A program made the translations under genes and the position numbers. Positions 1-7,995 of a stretch of 64,000 nucleotides of DNA are shown here, piece by piece; the first letter of the stretch is position 1, and every line of letters starts with the position of its first letter. Under the pieces are notes generated by a model, which saw nothing but the letters and a program-made list of their open reading frames with translations, made no database searches and was not told the origin of the DNA. The DNA is from Pseudomonas cuatrocienegasensis (GTDB lineage Bacteria; Pseudomonadota; Gammaproteobacteria; Pseudomonadales; Pseudomonadaceae): the NCBI RefSeq assembly GCF_900110925.1, contig NZ_FOFP01000020.1, positions 24,768-88,767 of the forward strand. The letters are read 5' to 3'.

Positions 1-1470
1 ATGATCATCGAGAAGCACTACGGCCGACCGATGGACATCGAGTGGGCCAAAGATGGCGACGACAACAAGCTGTATATCGTCCAGGCCCGTCCCGAGACGG
101 TGAAAAGCCGTTCCAGTGCCAATGTCATGGAACGCTACCTGCTCAAGGAGACGGGTACCGTGCTGGTCGAAGGTCGCGCCATTGGTCAGAAGATCGGTGC
201 CGGCAAGGTGCGGGTGATCAACGACGTATCGGAAATGGACAAGGTCCAGCCGGGCGACGTACTGGTCTCCGACATGACCGACCCGGACTGGGAGCCGGTG
301 ATGAAGCGCGCCAGCGCCATTGTTACCAACCGTGGCGGGCGTACTTGCCACGCGGCAATCATCGCCCGCGAACTGGGGATTCCGGCCGTAGTCGGTTGCG
401 GCAACGCCACCCATGTACTGAAAGACGGTATGGGCGTGACGGTTTCCTGTGCCGAGGGCGACACCGGTTTTATCTTTGAAGGCGAACTGGGTTTCGATAT
501 CCGCAAGAACTCGGTCGATGCCATGCCCGATCTGCCGTTCAAGATCATGATGAACGTCGGCAACCCGGACCGTGCTTTCGACTTCGCTCAACTGCCGAAC
601 GAAGGCGTGGGCCTGGCCCGTCTGGAATTCATCATCAACCGCATGATCGGCGTGCACCCCAAGGCGCTGCTGAACTTCGCCGGCCTGCCGCCGGAAATCA
701 AGGACAGCGTCGAGAAGCGCATTGCCGGCTACGACGATCCGGTCAATTTCTACGTCGAGAAGCTGGTCGAGGGCATCAGCACCCTGGCTGCGGCGTTCTG
801 GCCGAAGAAGGTCATCGTGCGCTTGTCGGACTTCAAGTCCAACGAATATGCCAACCTGATCGGCGGCAAGCTCTACGAGCCGGAAGAAGAAAACCCGATG
901 CTCGGCTTCCGTGGCGCCTCGCGCTATATCAGCGAGGCCTTCCGCGATTGCTTCGAGCTGGAGTGTCGGGCGCTGAAGAAAGTGCGCAACGAGATGGGCC
1001 TGACCAACGTCGAGATCATGGTGCCGTTCGTGCGTACCCTGGGTGAGGCCAGCCAGGTGGTCGACCTGTTGGCGGCCAACGGTCTTGCCCGCGGTCAGGA
1101 TGGCCTGAAAATCATCATGATGTGCGAGCTGCCGTCCAACGCCATCCTGGCCGATGAGTTCCTTGAGTTCTTCGACGGTTTCTCCATCGGTTCCAACGAC
1201 CTGACCCAGCTGACCCTGGGCCTGGACCGTGACTCGGGAATCATCGCGCACCTGTTCGATGAGCGAAATCCTGCAGTGAAGAAGCTGCTGAGCAACGCCA
1301 TTCAGGCCTGTAACAAGGCCGGCAAGTACATTGGTATCTGTGGCCAAGGCCCGTCGGACCATCCGGACCTGGCCAAATGGCTGATGGAGCAGGGCATCGA
1401 AAGCGTGTCGTTGAACCCGGATTCGGTGCTCGACACCTGGTTCTTCCTGGCCGAAGGCCAGCAGAGCTGA
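1..1470 (+). CDS. ppsA: Phosphoenolpyruvate synthase, C-terminal part (cut by window start)
   Basis: PEP synthase makes phosphoenolpyruvate from pyruvate and ATP (products PEP, AMP and Pi) in gluconeogenesis. The frame is open at base 1, so the first Met is probably internal; the visible 489 residues are roughly the last 60% of a protein of about 790 residues. It starts at the end of the ATP-grasp domain (DIEWAKDG, IVQARPETV). The swivelling phosphohistidine domain follows with GGRTCHAAIIARELGIPAVV (about residues 112-131), whose His carries the phosphate. The C-terminal TIM-barrel PEP/pyruvate domain has GSNDLTQLTLG and ends with the catalytic Cys in GICGQGPSDHP. An intrinsic terminator follows. 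Identity is secure; only the 5' end is missing. Confidence 0.97.
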   Translation: MIIEKHYGRPMDIEWAKDGDDNKLYIVQARPETVKSRSSANVMERYLLKETGTVLVEGRAIGQKIGAGKVRVINDVSEMDKVQPGDVLVSDMTDPDWEPVMKRASAIVTNRGGRTCHAAIIARELGIPAVVGCGNATHVLKDGMGVTVSCAEGDTGFIFEGELGFDIRKNSVDAMPDLPFKIMMNVGNPDRAFDFAQLPNEGVGLARLEFIINRMIGVHPKALLNFAGLPPEIKDSVEKRIAGYDDPVNFYVEKLVEGISTLAAAFWPKKVIVRLSDFKSNEYANLIGGKLYEPEEENPMLGFRGASRYISEAFRDCFELECRALKKVRNEMGLTNVEIMVPFVRTLGEASQVVDLLAANGLARGQDGLKIIMMCELPSNAILADEFLEFFDGFSIGSNDLTQLTLGLDRDSGIIAHLFDERNPAVKKLLSNAIQACNKAGKYIGICGQGPSDHPDLAKWLMEQGIESVSLNPDSVLDTWFFLAEGQQS

Positions 1471-1493
1471 TCGGTTCGCTGTCTCCTTAATCC

Positions 1494-1521
1494 AAGGGCA
1501 GGGTCGAACCTGCCCTTTTTT
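1494..1521 (+). terminator. Rho-independent terminator of ppsA
   Basis: A GGGCAGG/CCTGCCC stem with a six-base loop is followed by a run of T, 24 bases after the ppsA stop. Confidence 0.85.
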
Positions 1522-1613
1522 GTGGTCTGCCTTTGCTGGCCTGATCCTTAAGACCGTCTCAGTGCGGCCTGGAAAATTGCCCGTGGCGATTTTTTGTACC
1601 CGAGTCGAAGAAG

Positions 1614-2639
1614 ATGCTAAGCAGCAGTGAGCTTTTCCCCGTCGCCCTGATCAGTGCCGAGCTGCGGGGTGATCTGAGCGAGGACGTCTATCGGCTCAAG
1701 CCTGGCAACAGCCCCGACCCCAGTGTCGAGCTGGCGCTTACGCGTCTTGGGCTCGCTAGCGCCGAGTTGACGGGGGGTGTGGTGGCGCGGGGCATGCCTG
1801 TGGTGCTGATCCCAGGCAGCTTTTCCAACCGGCGTTTCTGGTATTCGCCCAAAGGTATCGGCCTGGGGGCGTTCCTGGCGCGGGCGGGTTTCGATGTGTG
1901 GATCGCCGAGATGCGAGGGCATGGACTGTCACCGCGTAACCTGGATTATCGGCGCAATCGCGTGAGCGACTACGTGCGCTACGACCTGCCTGCCATTAGC
2001 GCTTTCGTGCATGAGCAAAATCCGCAGCCGGCTCACTGGTTGGGGCATTCGCTGGGCGGCATCATCCTCGCGGGTGCGCTGGGTGGTCAGCACCTGGATC
2101 AGGCGAAAGTCGCCTCGGTAGCACTATTTGGTAGCCAGATCAGTCGTACTTACTGGCCGCTGAAAATACCACCGCTGGAGTGGGGCGCTAGGCTGGTGCT
2201 CAAGCGCTTTGCCGCGCTGTCCGGGCCGCGCTTGAGGCGTGGGCCGGAAGATGAGCCGATTGGTCTGGCGTTGGAGAGTCTGCGCTGGCACGGTCTGTTC
2301 GGCCGCTTTGGCGAGCGCGAGCATGACTGGTGGGCTGGCCTGGGGCAGGTGCAGGTGCCGGTACTGGCCGTCGCGGCCGAGGGGGATTTGCAGGACCCGC
2401 CCTGGGCTTGCCAGCGTCTGCTGGAGCAGTTTGGCGCAGCACAGGCTCGCTATCTCTGTCTGGGGCGTAAACAGGGTTTCAGCGAGGATTTCGGGCATGT
2501 CGAGATGCTGGTCAGCAAGGCCGCACAGCATGAGGTCTGGCCGCTGGTGCAGCGCTGGTTGCTGGCTCCGGGTAATGATGCGCTGTGCTTGACCGAAGGC
2601 GGTTCCACGGTCACGGCGAGCGTTTCATCCGGGAACTGA
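1614..2639 (+). CDS. Alpha/beta-hydrolase fold protein
   Basis: A 341-residue cytoplasmic hydrolase of unknown substrate. The fold is shown by the oxyanion region VVLIPGSFSNRRFW (about residues 62-75), a lipase-like segment WIAEMRGHGLSPRN, and the nucleophile elbow GHSLGG (about 144-149) with Ser as nucleophile. A late DLQDPPW stretch and GHVEML near the C-terminus are good places for the acid and the His of the triad. It lies between ppsA and rraA, where PAO1 also carries a hydrolase (from memory). It looks like an esterase/lipase-family member, but nothing fixes the substrate. The ATG at 1614 has a GAAGAAG stretch just upstream that could serve as ribosome binding site. Confidence 0.8.
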   Translation: MLSSSELFPVALISAELRGDLSEDVYRLKPGNSPDPSVELALTRLGLASAELTGGVVARGMPVVLIPGSFSNRRFWYSPKGIGLGAFLARAGFDVWIAEMRGHGLSPRNLDYRRNRVSDYVRYDLPAISAFVHEQNPQPAHWLGHSLGGIILAGALGGQHLDQAKVASVALFGSQISRTYWPLKIPPLEWGARLVLKRFAALSGPRLRRGPEDEPIGLALESLRWHGLFGRFGEREHDWWAGLGQVQVPVLAVAAEGDLQDPPWACQRLLEQFGAAQARYLCLGRKQGFSEDFGHVEMLVSKAAQHEVWPLVQRWLLAPGNDALCLTEGGSTVTASVSSGN

Positions 2640-2718
2640 TGCCGCTAAGATGACGCGCTGTTCCGTTTCAGTCATTTTGCGTTTTGCTTACCGTCTTTTC
2701 TGAATTGAGGAGCTTCCC

Positions 2719-3207
2719 ATGCACTACAGCACCCCTGATCTCTGCGATGCCTACCCGGAGCTTGTGCAGGTCGTCGAGCCGATGTTCAGCAATTTTGGTG
2801 GGCGCGACTCATTTGGCGGGGAGATTGTCACGGTCAAATGTTTCGAAGACAACTCGCTGGTCAAGGAGCAGGTCGAGCTGCCGGGTCACGGCAAGGTGAT
2901 GGTGGTCGATGGTGGCGCTTCCATGCGCCGTGCGCTGCTCGGCGACATGCTGGCGGAGAAGGCGGCGAAGAATGGCTGGGAAGGCATTCTGGTGTACGGC
3001 TGCGTGCGCGACGTCGATGTGCTGGCGCAGACCCATCTGGGTATACAGGCGCTGGCCAGTCACCCGATGAAAACCGACAAGCGTGGGATTGGCGACCTCA
3101 ACGTAGCGGTTACCTTTGGCGGCGTGACCTTTCGCCCAGGCGAATACCTGTATGCCGATAACAACGGTGTGATTGTTTCCCCCTCAGTGCTGACGATGCC
3201 GGAATAA
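2719..3207 (+). CDS. rraA: Regulator of RNase E activity RraA
   Basis: A 162-residue protein of the RraA/DUF830 family, the usual length. RraA binds the C-terminal scaffold of RNase E and inhibits it, altering mRNA decay; some relatives are 4-hydroxy-4-methyl-2-oxoglutarate aldolases. The sequence has the N-terminal TPDLCDAYPELVQVVEP, the central GKVMVVDGGASMRRALLGD, GILVYGCVRDVD (about residues 94-105) and the C-terminal RPGEYLYADNNGVIVSP. A strong GAGGAG ribosome site precedes the ATG. cmaX begins four bases after the stop, so the two are probably transcribed together. Confidence 0.93.
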   Translation: MHYSTPDLCDAYPELVQVVEPMFSNFGGRDSFGGEIVTVKCFEDNSLVKEQVELPGHGKVMVVDGGASMRRALLGDMLAEKAAKNGWEGILVYGCVRDVDVLAQTHLGIQALASHPMKTDKRGIGDLNVAVTFGGVTFRPGEYLYADNNGVIVSPSVLTMPE

Positions 3208-3211
3208 ACCC

Positions 3212-4222
3212 GTGCAAGATTTACCAACCCCGGAACAGAGCACGCCCCCACGCGGCCTGGTGCATGCCTATATTCTCGACGGCCTGGGTGGGGGACGTCC
3301 GGTCACCCGTGAACAGCTCAATGCTCTGGTCCTGCGAGAGGGGCAGAGCCTCTGGTTGCACTGGGACCGCGGCCATCCGCAAACCCAGGCCTGGCTGAGG
3401 GCCGAAAGTGGCTTGAGCGAGTTCGCCTGCGATCTGCTGCTAGAGGAAAATACCCGCCCGCGCAGTCTGAGCGTGCCGGATGACGCCATGCTGCTGTTCT
3501 TGCGCGGGGTCAACCTCAATCCGGGGGCCGAGCCTGAAGACATGGTGTCGCTGCGTATCTTCGCGGATGAGCAGCGGGTTATCTCTCTGCGCCTACGGCC
3601 CTTGCGCGCGACCGAGGAACTGATTGCCGACCTGCTGGCCGGAGTGGGGCCGAAAACCGCGTCCGAACTGCTGCTGAGCCTGGCGCATTACCTGACGGAC
3701 AAGGTCGAGTCGCTGGTCGCTGAACTCTCCGAGCAAGTCGATGAGCAGGAGGAGTTGATCGATTCCGATGCCCAGGCCCAGCCCGACCATGATCGTTTGC
3801 TGCACATGCGTCGGCGCGCTGCCGGCTTGCGGCGGTTTCTTGCGCCACAGCGGGAAATATTCGCCCAGCTCGCGCGGAACGGGCGCGCCTGGTTTGTCGC
3901 AGATGACAGCGATTACTGGAACGAACTGCACAACCGGCTCACCCGTTACCTCGAAGAATTGGACCTTAGCCGGGAGCGGGTAAGCCTGGTGCTGGAGGTC
4001 GAGAATCGGCGCATGGATGTGCGTATGAACCGCATCATGTACCGCTTCGGGGTGATCACTGGGGTCTTCCTGCCAATGAGTTTTCTCACCGGGTTGCTGG
4101 GGATCAATGTCGGCGGCATGCCGGGTTCGGATAGCCCCTACGGTTTCCTCGTGGCGTGTCTGTTGATGCTCGTTCTGGGGCTCGGCCAATGGTGGCTGTT
4201 CCGCCGCTTGCGCTGGCTCTGA
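3212..4222 (+). CDS. cmaX: CorA/ZntB-family divalent-cation transporter CmaX
   Basis: A 336-residue inner-membrane protein of the CorA superfamily, closest in pattern to ZntB-like members. A long soluble N-terminal domain ends in helices rich in charged residues, followed by two C-terminal membrane segments (about residues 275-297 and 310-330). The signature loop after the first one reads GINVGGMPG in place of the GMN of classical CorA, as in ZntB. The start is GTG, four bases after rraA. In P. aeruginosa this position is cmaX, first gene of cmaX-crfX-cmpX-sigX-oprF, a set linked to membrane stress. Which ion it carries cannot be read from the sequence. Confidence 0.87.
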   Translation: MQDLPTPEQSTPPRGLVHAYILDGLGGGRPVTREQLNALVLREGQSLWLHWDRGHPQTQAWLRAESGLSEFACDLLLEENTRPRSLSVPDDAMLLFLRGVNLNPGAEPEDMVSLRIFADEQRVISLRLRPLRATEELIADLLAGVGPKTASELLLSLAHYLTDKVESLVAELSEQVDEQEELIDSDAQAQPDHDRLLHMRRRAAGLRRFLAPQREIFAQLARNGRAWFVADDSDYWNELHNRLTRYLEELDLSRERVSLVLEVENRRMDVRMNRIMYRFGVITGVFLPMSFLTGLLGINVGGMPGSDSPYGFLVACLLMLVLGLGQWWLFRRLRWL

Positions 4223-4276
4223 TGTGACTTGCCCAGCCCTGGTTTCGTCTAGCCGAGACGTCTAGTGAGGTACCTG

Positions 4277-4519
4277 ATGCACGATCCATTCGAAGAATCC
4301 CTGCGCGATTTGCTCAAGGCGCCATCGTCCCAGCACGATGACGATGCCTGTCTGCATCGGGTATTGAAGACCGCCAACCGGCAGGTGGGCGTGGGCGATC
4401 TGTTCGGCTTGCTGGGCAATTGCCTGGGGGCCGTAATGATTGCCCTGAATAGCGGTTCTGCACACATCGCTCCGGTTTCGCGCCGCGCTACCTCCCGTTT
4501 TACTGATAAGGCCGACTGA
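4277..4519 (+). CDS. crfX: Small conserved protein CrfX
   Basis: An 80-residue protein with no catalytic motif. The ATG at 4277 is preferred over an in-frame codon 12 bases upstream because GAGG lies six bases before it. The N-terminal half is acidic and helical (HDPFEESLRDLLKAP); a hydrophobic stretch GDLFGLLGNCLGAVMIAL follows and could be one membrane-associated helix. Identity rests mainly on position between cmaX and cmpX, where PAO1 has crfX. The stop is one base before the cmpX ATG, implying translational coupling. The function is not established. Confidence 0.8.
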   Translation: MHDPFEESLRDLLKAPSSQHDDDACLHRVLKTANRQVGVGDLFGLLGNCLGAVMIALNSGSAHIAPVSRRATSRFTDKAD

Positions 4520-4520
4520 A

Positions 4521-5345
4521 ATGGAACTCGATCCCTGGACTCAAAGCCTGATTACTGCCATGACTGCGTTGTGGACCAAGGTGGCGAGTTTCATCCCCAA
4601 CCTGTTTGTTGCATTGATTCTGGTGCTTCTGGGCTTCGTCGTGGCCAAGCTGCTCGATACCCTGCTGTCCAAGTTACTGGGCAAAGTCGGTCTGGATCGG
4701 CTGATGGCGGGGACTGGGATGACCAAGTTGCTGGGGCGTGCGGGCATCCAGGTGCCGGTCTCCACCCTGATCGGCAAGATTGTCTACTGGTTTGTCCTGC
4801 TGGTGTTTCTCGTCTCGGCGGCTGAGTCGCTGGGGCTTGAGCGCGTATCGGCCACACTTGATGTACTGGCGTTGTACTTGCCCAAGGTCTTTGGGGCGGC
4901 GCTGGTGTTGTTGGCCGGTGTGCTGCTGGCGCAGTTGGTCAGCGGGCTGGTGCGTGGTGCTGCCGAAGGCGTAGGGCTGGATTATGCCCATGGCTTGGGC
5001 CGCATTGCCCAAGGGCTGGTGATCATCATCAGCATCTCCGTGGCCATTGGTCAGTTGGAAATCAAGACCGATCTGCTCAATAACGTCATTGCCATCGTGC
5101 TGATTTCTGTCGGCCTGGCAGTCGCTTTGGCGCTGGGTCTGGGCAGCCGCGAAATCGCCGGGCAGATTCTCGCAGGGATTTATGTGCGAGAAATCTATCA
5201 GGTTGGCCAGCATGTCCAGGTTGGCGAAGCCGAAGGCCAGATCGAGGAAATCGGCACGGTCAAGACCATCCTCCTGACCGAGGAGGGCGAGCTGATTTCG
5301 GTGGCCAACCGTACCTTGCTTGAGCAACGGGTAAGCAGTCGCTGA
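4521..5345 (+). CDS. cmpX: Mechanosensitive-channel-like membrane protein CmpX
   Basis: A 274-residue inner-membrane protein resembling small MscS-type channels. About four or five hydrophobic segments are visible: residues 21-41, 85-105, 115-140, and two between about 160 and 210. They are followed by a short soluble beta-rich tail with GQHVQVGEAEGQIEEIGTVK, the position of the MscS beta domain. In P. aeruginosa, CmpX affects membrane fluidity and the activity of SigX; applying that here is inference from conserved gene order. A terminator-like hairpin separates it from sigX, so sigX probably has partly independent transcription. Confidence 0.87.
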   Translation: MELDPWTQSLITAMTALWTKVASFIPNLFVALILVLLGFVVAKLLDTLLSKLLGKVGLDRLMAGTGMTKLLGRAGIQVPVSTLIGKIVYWFVLLVFLVSAAESLGLERVSATLDVLALYLPKVFGAALVLLAGVLLAQLVSGLVRGAAEGVGLDYAHGLGRIAQGLVIIISISVAIGQLEIKTDLLNNVIAIVLISVGLAVALALGLGSREIAGQILAGIYVREIYQVGQHVQVGEAEGQIEEIGTVKTILLTEEGELISVANRTLLEQRVSSR

Positions 5346-5374
5346 GGGTCAATCCCTGTTAATGTATGCCGCCT

Positions 5375-5399
5375 GCTGACACCCGCCCTGGGTGTCAGC
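5375..5399 (+). terminator. Hairpin between cmpX and sigX
   Basis: A perfect 10-bp inverted repeat (GCTGACACCC / GGGTGTCAGC) with loop GCCCT, followed by CGTTTTCGTT. It looks like a weak or partial terminator that lets the upstream operon read into sigX only in part. Confidence 0.6.
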
Positions 5400-5431
5400 C
5401 GTTTTCGTTCAGTCTGTCGGCCCGACCTGCT

Positions 5432-6022
5432 TTGAATACAACCCAACCGCTGTCCTTGCGCTACGACCCTAGAGAGCTCTCCGACGAGGAGCTGGTGGCG
5501 CGTGCGCACGACGAGCTGTTTCACATTACTCGTGCATACGAAGAACTGATGCGCCGCTACCAGCGCACGTTATTCAACGTTTGTTCGCGTTATTTAGGGA
5601 ACGAACGTGACGCGGACGATGTCTGTCAAGAAGTCATGCTTAAAGTGCTTTATGGGTTGAAGAACTTCGAGGGTAAATCGAAGTTCAAAACTTGGCTTTA
5701 CAGCATTACTTATAACGAGTGCATTACTCAGTACCGTAAGGAGCGACGCAAGCGTCGACTGATGGATGCGCTCAGTCTGGATCCGCTGGAGGAAGCCTTT
5801 GAAGAAAAGGCTCCCACCGTGGAGGAGCGTGGTGGCCTGGATCGCTGGCTGGTGCATGTGAACCCGATTGATCGGGAAATTCTGGTGTTACGTTTTGTCG
5901 CAGAACTGGAGTTTCAAGAGATCGCCGACATCATGCACATGGGTCTGAGTGCCACCAAAATGCGCTACAAACGGGCATTGGACCGTTTACGCGAAAAGTT
6001 CTCAGGTGTTACCGAAAGTTAA
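5432..6022 (+). CDS. sigX: ECF sigma factor SigX
   Basis: An extracytoplasmic-function sigma factor that directs RNA polymerase to oprF and to membrane-lipid genes in pseudomonads. Region 2 holds ELMRRYQRTLFNVCSRYLGN and DADDVCQEVMLKVLYGLKNF (about residues 37-76) and the WLYSITYNECI element; region 4 holds IDREILVLRFVAELEFQEIA with a helix-turn-helix. I place the start at the in-frame TTG at 5432. It gives 196 residues, the length I recall for P. aeruginosa SigX, whereas the ATG at 5366 would put the terminator hairpin inside the gene. No anti-sigma gene is adjacent, as expected for SigX. No clear Shine-Dalgarno is seen before the TTG. Confidence 0.92.
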   Translation: MNTTQPLSLRYDPRELSDEELVARAHDELFHITRAYEELMRRYQRTLFNVCSRYLGNERDADDVCQEVMLKVLYGLKNFEGKSKFKTWLYSITYNECITQYRKERRKRRLMDALSLDPLEEAFEEKAPTVEERGGLDRWLVHVNPIDREILVLRFVAELEFQEIADIMHMGLSATKMRYKRALDRLREKFSGVTES

Positions 6023-6049
6023 CCTCCAATAAATAAACCGGGGGTGAAG

Positions 6050-6076
6050 GGTAACTTCTGTTAAACTAATCGCCGA
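6050..6076 (+). promoter_or_regulatory. Possible SigX (ECF) promoter of oprF
   Basis: GGTAAC at 6050-6055 and CGCCGA at 6071-6076, 15 bases apart, have the general form of an ECF-sigma promoter. They sit about 55 bases before the oprF start. The assignment rests on the known SigX control of oprF in P. aeruginosa and on position, not on a scored match. Confidence 0.35.
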
Positions 6077-6130
6077 TTTACGGGTCTACTGATCCGCAAG
6101 TCATCAATCATGAAGTGGGGATTTAACGGA

Positions 6131-7108
6131 ATGAAACTGAAAAACACCTTAGGCGTTGTCATTGGCTCGATCGTAGCCGCTACTTCCATGGGCGCGCTGG
6201 CTCAGGGCCAAGGCGCTGTCGAGGTGGAAGGCTTTGCTAAGCGTTATTTCACCGACAGCTCGCGTGACCTGTCCAACGGCAACCTGTTCGGTGCCTCTGT
6301 TGGCTATTACCTGACTGACGATGTTGAACTGGCTCTGTCCTACGGCGAGTACCACGATATTCGTTCGGAAAACAACACCGGCAACAAGAACATCAAGGGC
6401 AGCATGACTGGCCTGGATGCCATCTATCACTTCGGCACCCCGGGTGTAGGCCTGCGTCCTTATGTTTCCGGTGGCTTCGCTCACCAGAGCATCAGCAACG
6501 TACCGCCGCGCACTGGTCGTGACCACACCACCTTCGCCAACATCGGTACCGGTGTGAAGTACTACTTCACTGAAAACCTGTACGCACGTGCTGGCCTGGA
6601 TGGCATGTACAACATCGACGACGGCGAAGCTGAGTGGGCTGCTGGCGTGGGTGTCGGCATGAACTTCGGTGGCAGCACTCGTCGTGTTGCTGAAGTCGTC
6701 GAAAGCGCTCCTGAGCCGATGCCAGAGCCGGTTGCCGCTGTTGAAGAGCCTGCCCAGGTTGTTCGCGTTGAGCTGGACGTCAAATTCGACTTCGACCGTT
6801 CGCAGGTTAAAGAAGAAAGCTACAGCGACATCAAGAACCTGGCTGATTTCATGAATCAGTACCCGCAGACTTCCACCACCGTTGAAGGTCATACCGACTC
6901 CGTTGGTACCGACGCCTACAACCAGAAACTGTCCGAGCAGCGTGCAACCGCCGTTCGTAACGTGCTGGTTAACCAGTACGGTGTTGATGGTCAGCGCGTG
7001 AACGCTGTTGGCTACGGCGAGTCCCGCCCGGTTGCCGATAACGCCACCGAAGCTGGTCGCGCGGTTAACCGTCGCGTAGAAGCTGAAGTAGAAGCCCAAG
7101 CCCAGTAA
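6131..7108 (+). CDS. oprF: Major outer-membrane porin OprF
   Basis: A 325-residue OmpA-family porin giving non-specific solute passage and anchoring the outer membrane to peptidoglycan. The ATG at 6131 begins a typical signal peptide (KLKNTLGVVIGSIVAATSMG, cleavage near ALAQG); an upstream in-frame ATG would spoil it. The N-terminal half is an eight-strand beta-barrel with alternating aromatic residues. A Pro/Glu/Val-rich hinge (SAPEPMPEPVAAVEEPA) follows. The OmpA C-terminal domain carries VKFDFDRSQVK, VEGHTDSVGTDAYNQKLSEQ and NRRVEAEV, which bind diaminopimelate. Length is close to the shorter OprF of fluorescent pseudomonads and below the 350 residues of P. aeruginosa. It has its own terminator. 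Confidence 0.97.
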   Translation: MKLKNTLGVVIGSIVAATSMGALAQGQGAVEVEGFAKRYFTDSSRDLSNGNLFGASVGYYLTDDVELALSYGEYHDIRSENNTGNKNIKGSMTGLDAIYHFGTPGVGLRPYVSGGFAHQSISNVPPRTGRDHTTFANIGTGVKYYFTENLYARAGLDGMYNIDDGEAEWAAGVGVGMNFGGSTRRVAEVVESAPEPMPEPVAAVEEPAQVVRVELDVKFDFDRSQVKEESYSDIKNLADFMNQYPQTSTTVEGHTDSVGTDAYNQKLSEQRATAVRNVLVNQYGVDGQRVNAVGYGESRPVADNATEAGRAVNRRVEAEVEAQAQ

Positions 7109-7124
7109 GGTCTTTGGTGGATGG

Positions 7125-7150
7125 AAAAACCCGGCCTCGGCCGGGTTTTT
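7125..7150 (+). terminator. Terminator of oprF
   Basis: An AAAAACCCGGC/GCCGGGTTTTT hairpin with a CTCG-type loop, 16 bases after the oprF stop. The flanking A and T runs could also serve cobA on the opposite strand. Confidence 0.88.
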
Positions 7151-7171
7151 CTTTGCCTGAAGAAAAGTGCT

Positions 7172-7909
7172 TCAGGCGCTTGCAGCCATTACCTGAGGCT
7201 GCCTAGCGCTTGCCACTTCGCCGATCACCAGAACGGCGGGGCTTTTAAGCTGGAAGTCCAGGGCATCCTGTTGCATGGCGTGCAGGGAGCTGCGGCATTC
7301 GCGTTGCTGTGGCAGGGAGGCGTTTTCGATCAGCGCCACCGGCATATCGGCGCGCATACCGCCGGCCAGCAGGCTTTCGCGGATTTGCGCCAGTTTCGCC
7401 ACGCCCATATACACCACCAGCGTGGTGCCGCCCTGGGCCAGAGCGGCCCAGTTGAGCGTGCTGTCGTCCTGGGTGTGCGCAGTGACCAGGGTTACGCCGC
7501 GGGCCACACCGCGCAGGGTCAGGGGAATCCCGCACTGGGTCGCGCCGGCTAATCCAGCGGTTATGCCGTTGACCATTTCCACTTCAATGCCGTGGGCGCT
7601 GAGCCAGTCGACTTCTTCACTGCCGCGGCCGAAGATGCAAGGGTCGCCGCCTTTCAGGCGTACCACACACTTGCCTTGGCGGGCGTAGCGCAGCATCAGG
7701 CGATGGATAAAGGCCTGGGGCGTGGAGCGGCAACCTCCGCGCTTGCCCACCGGCACCACCCGGGCATTCGGGCAGTGCTCCAGCACGGCCGGGTTGACCA
7801 GGTCGTCGATCATCACGATATCGGCCCGATTGAGGGCTTTTACCGCCTTGAGGGTCAGCAGTTCCGGATCACCGGGCCCTGCGCCTACCAGCCAGACTTT
7901 TGCGCTCAT
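7172..7909 (-). CDS. cobA: Uroporphyrinogen-III C-methyltransferase
   Basis: A 245-residue SAM-dependent methyltransferase making precorrin-2 from uroporphyrinogen III, the first step to siroheme and cobalamin. Family motifs are near-complete: VWLVGAGPGDPELLTLKA (about 5-22), RLKGGDPCIFGRGSEE (about 84-99), the GITAGLAGA loop, and VVYMG. The ATG at 7909 fits the family N-terminus; a longer open frame runs on but would overlap the nitrate reductase gene. It is the last gene of the nirB-nirD-reductase-cobA operon. This makes sense because nitrite reductase needs siroheme. Confidence 0.95.
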   Translation of the reverse strand: MSAKVWLVGAGPGDPELLTLKAVKALNRADIVMIDDLVNPAVLEHCPNARVVPVGKRGGCRSTPQAFIHRLMLRYARQGKCVVRLKGGDPCIFGRGSEEVDWLSAHGIEVEMVNGITAGLAGATQCGIPLTLRGVARGVTLVTAHTQDDSTLNWAALAQGGTTLVVYMGVAKLAQIRESLLAGGMRADMPVALIENASLPQQRECRSSLHAMQQDALDFQLKSPAVLVIGEVASARQPQVMAASA

Positions 7910-7922
7910 ACGGCATTCCTCG

Positions 7923-7994
7923 CGTAGGGTGCGCTGTGCGCACCAAATTGTTGGGGTTGGTACGCATGGCCTAGGCGGCCCCGCGCACCCTACG
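7923..7994. repeat. Palindromic intergenic repeat (GTAGGGTGCGC type)
   Basis: A perfect 12-bp inverted repeat, CGTAGGGTGCGC at 7923-7934 and GCGCACCCTACG at 7983-7994. It frames a 48-base middle that contains a second GCGCACC and a CCTAGG core. It fills the gap between the nitrate reductase stop and the cobA start. Repeats starting like this are common between genes of some pseudomonads (general recollection); copy number cannot be judged here. Confidence 0.6.
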
Positions 7995-7995
7995 G

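Noticed and set aside
5366..5431. Upstream ATG for sigX
   Set aside because: It would translate through the hairpin after cmpX and add residues absent from the family.
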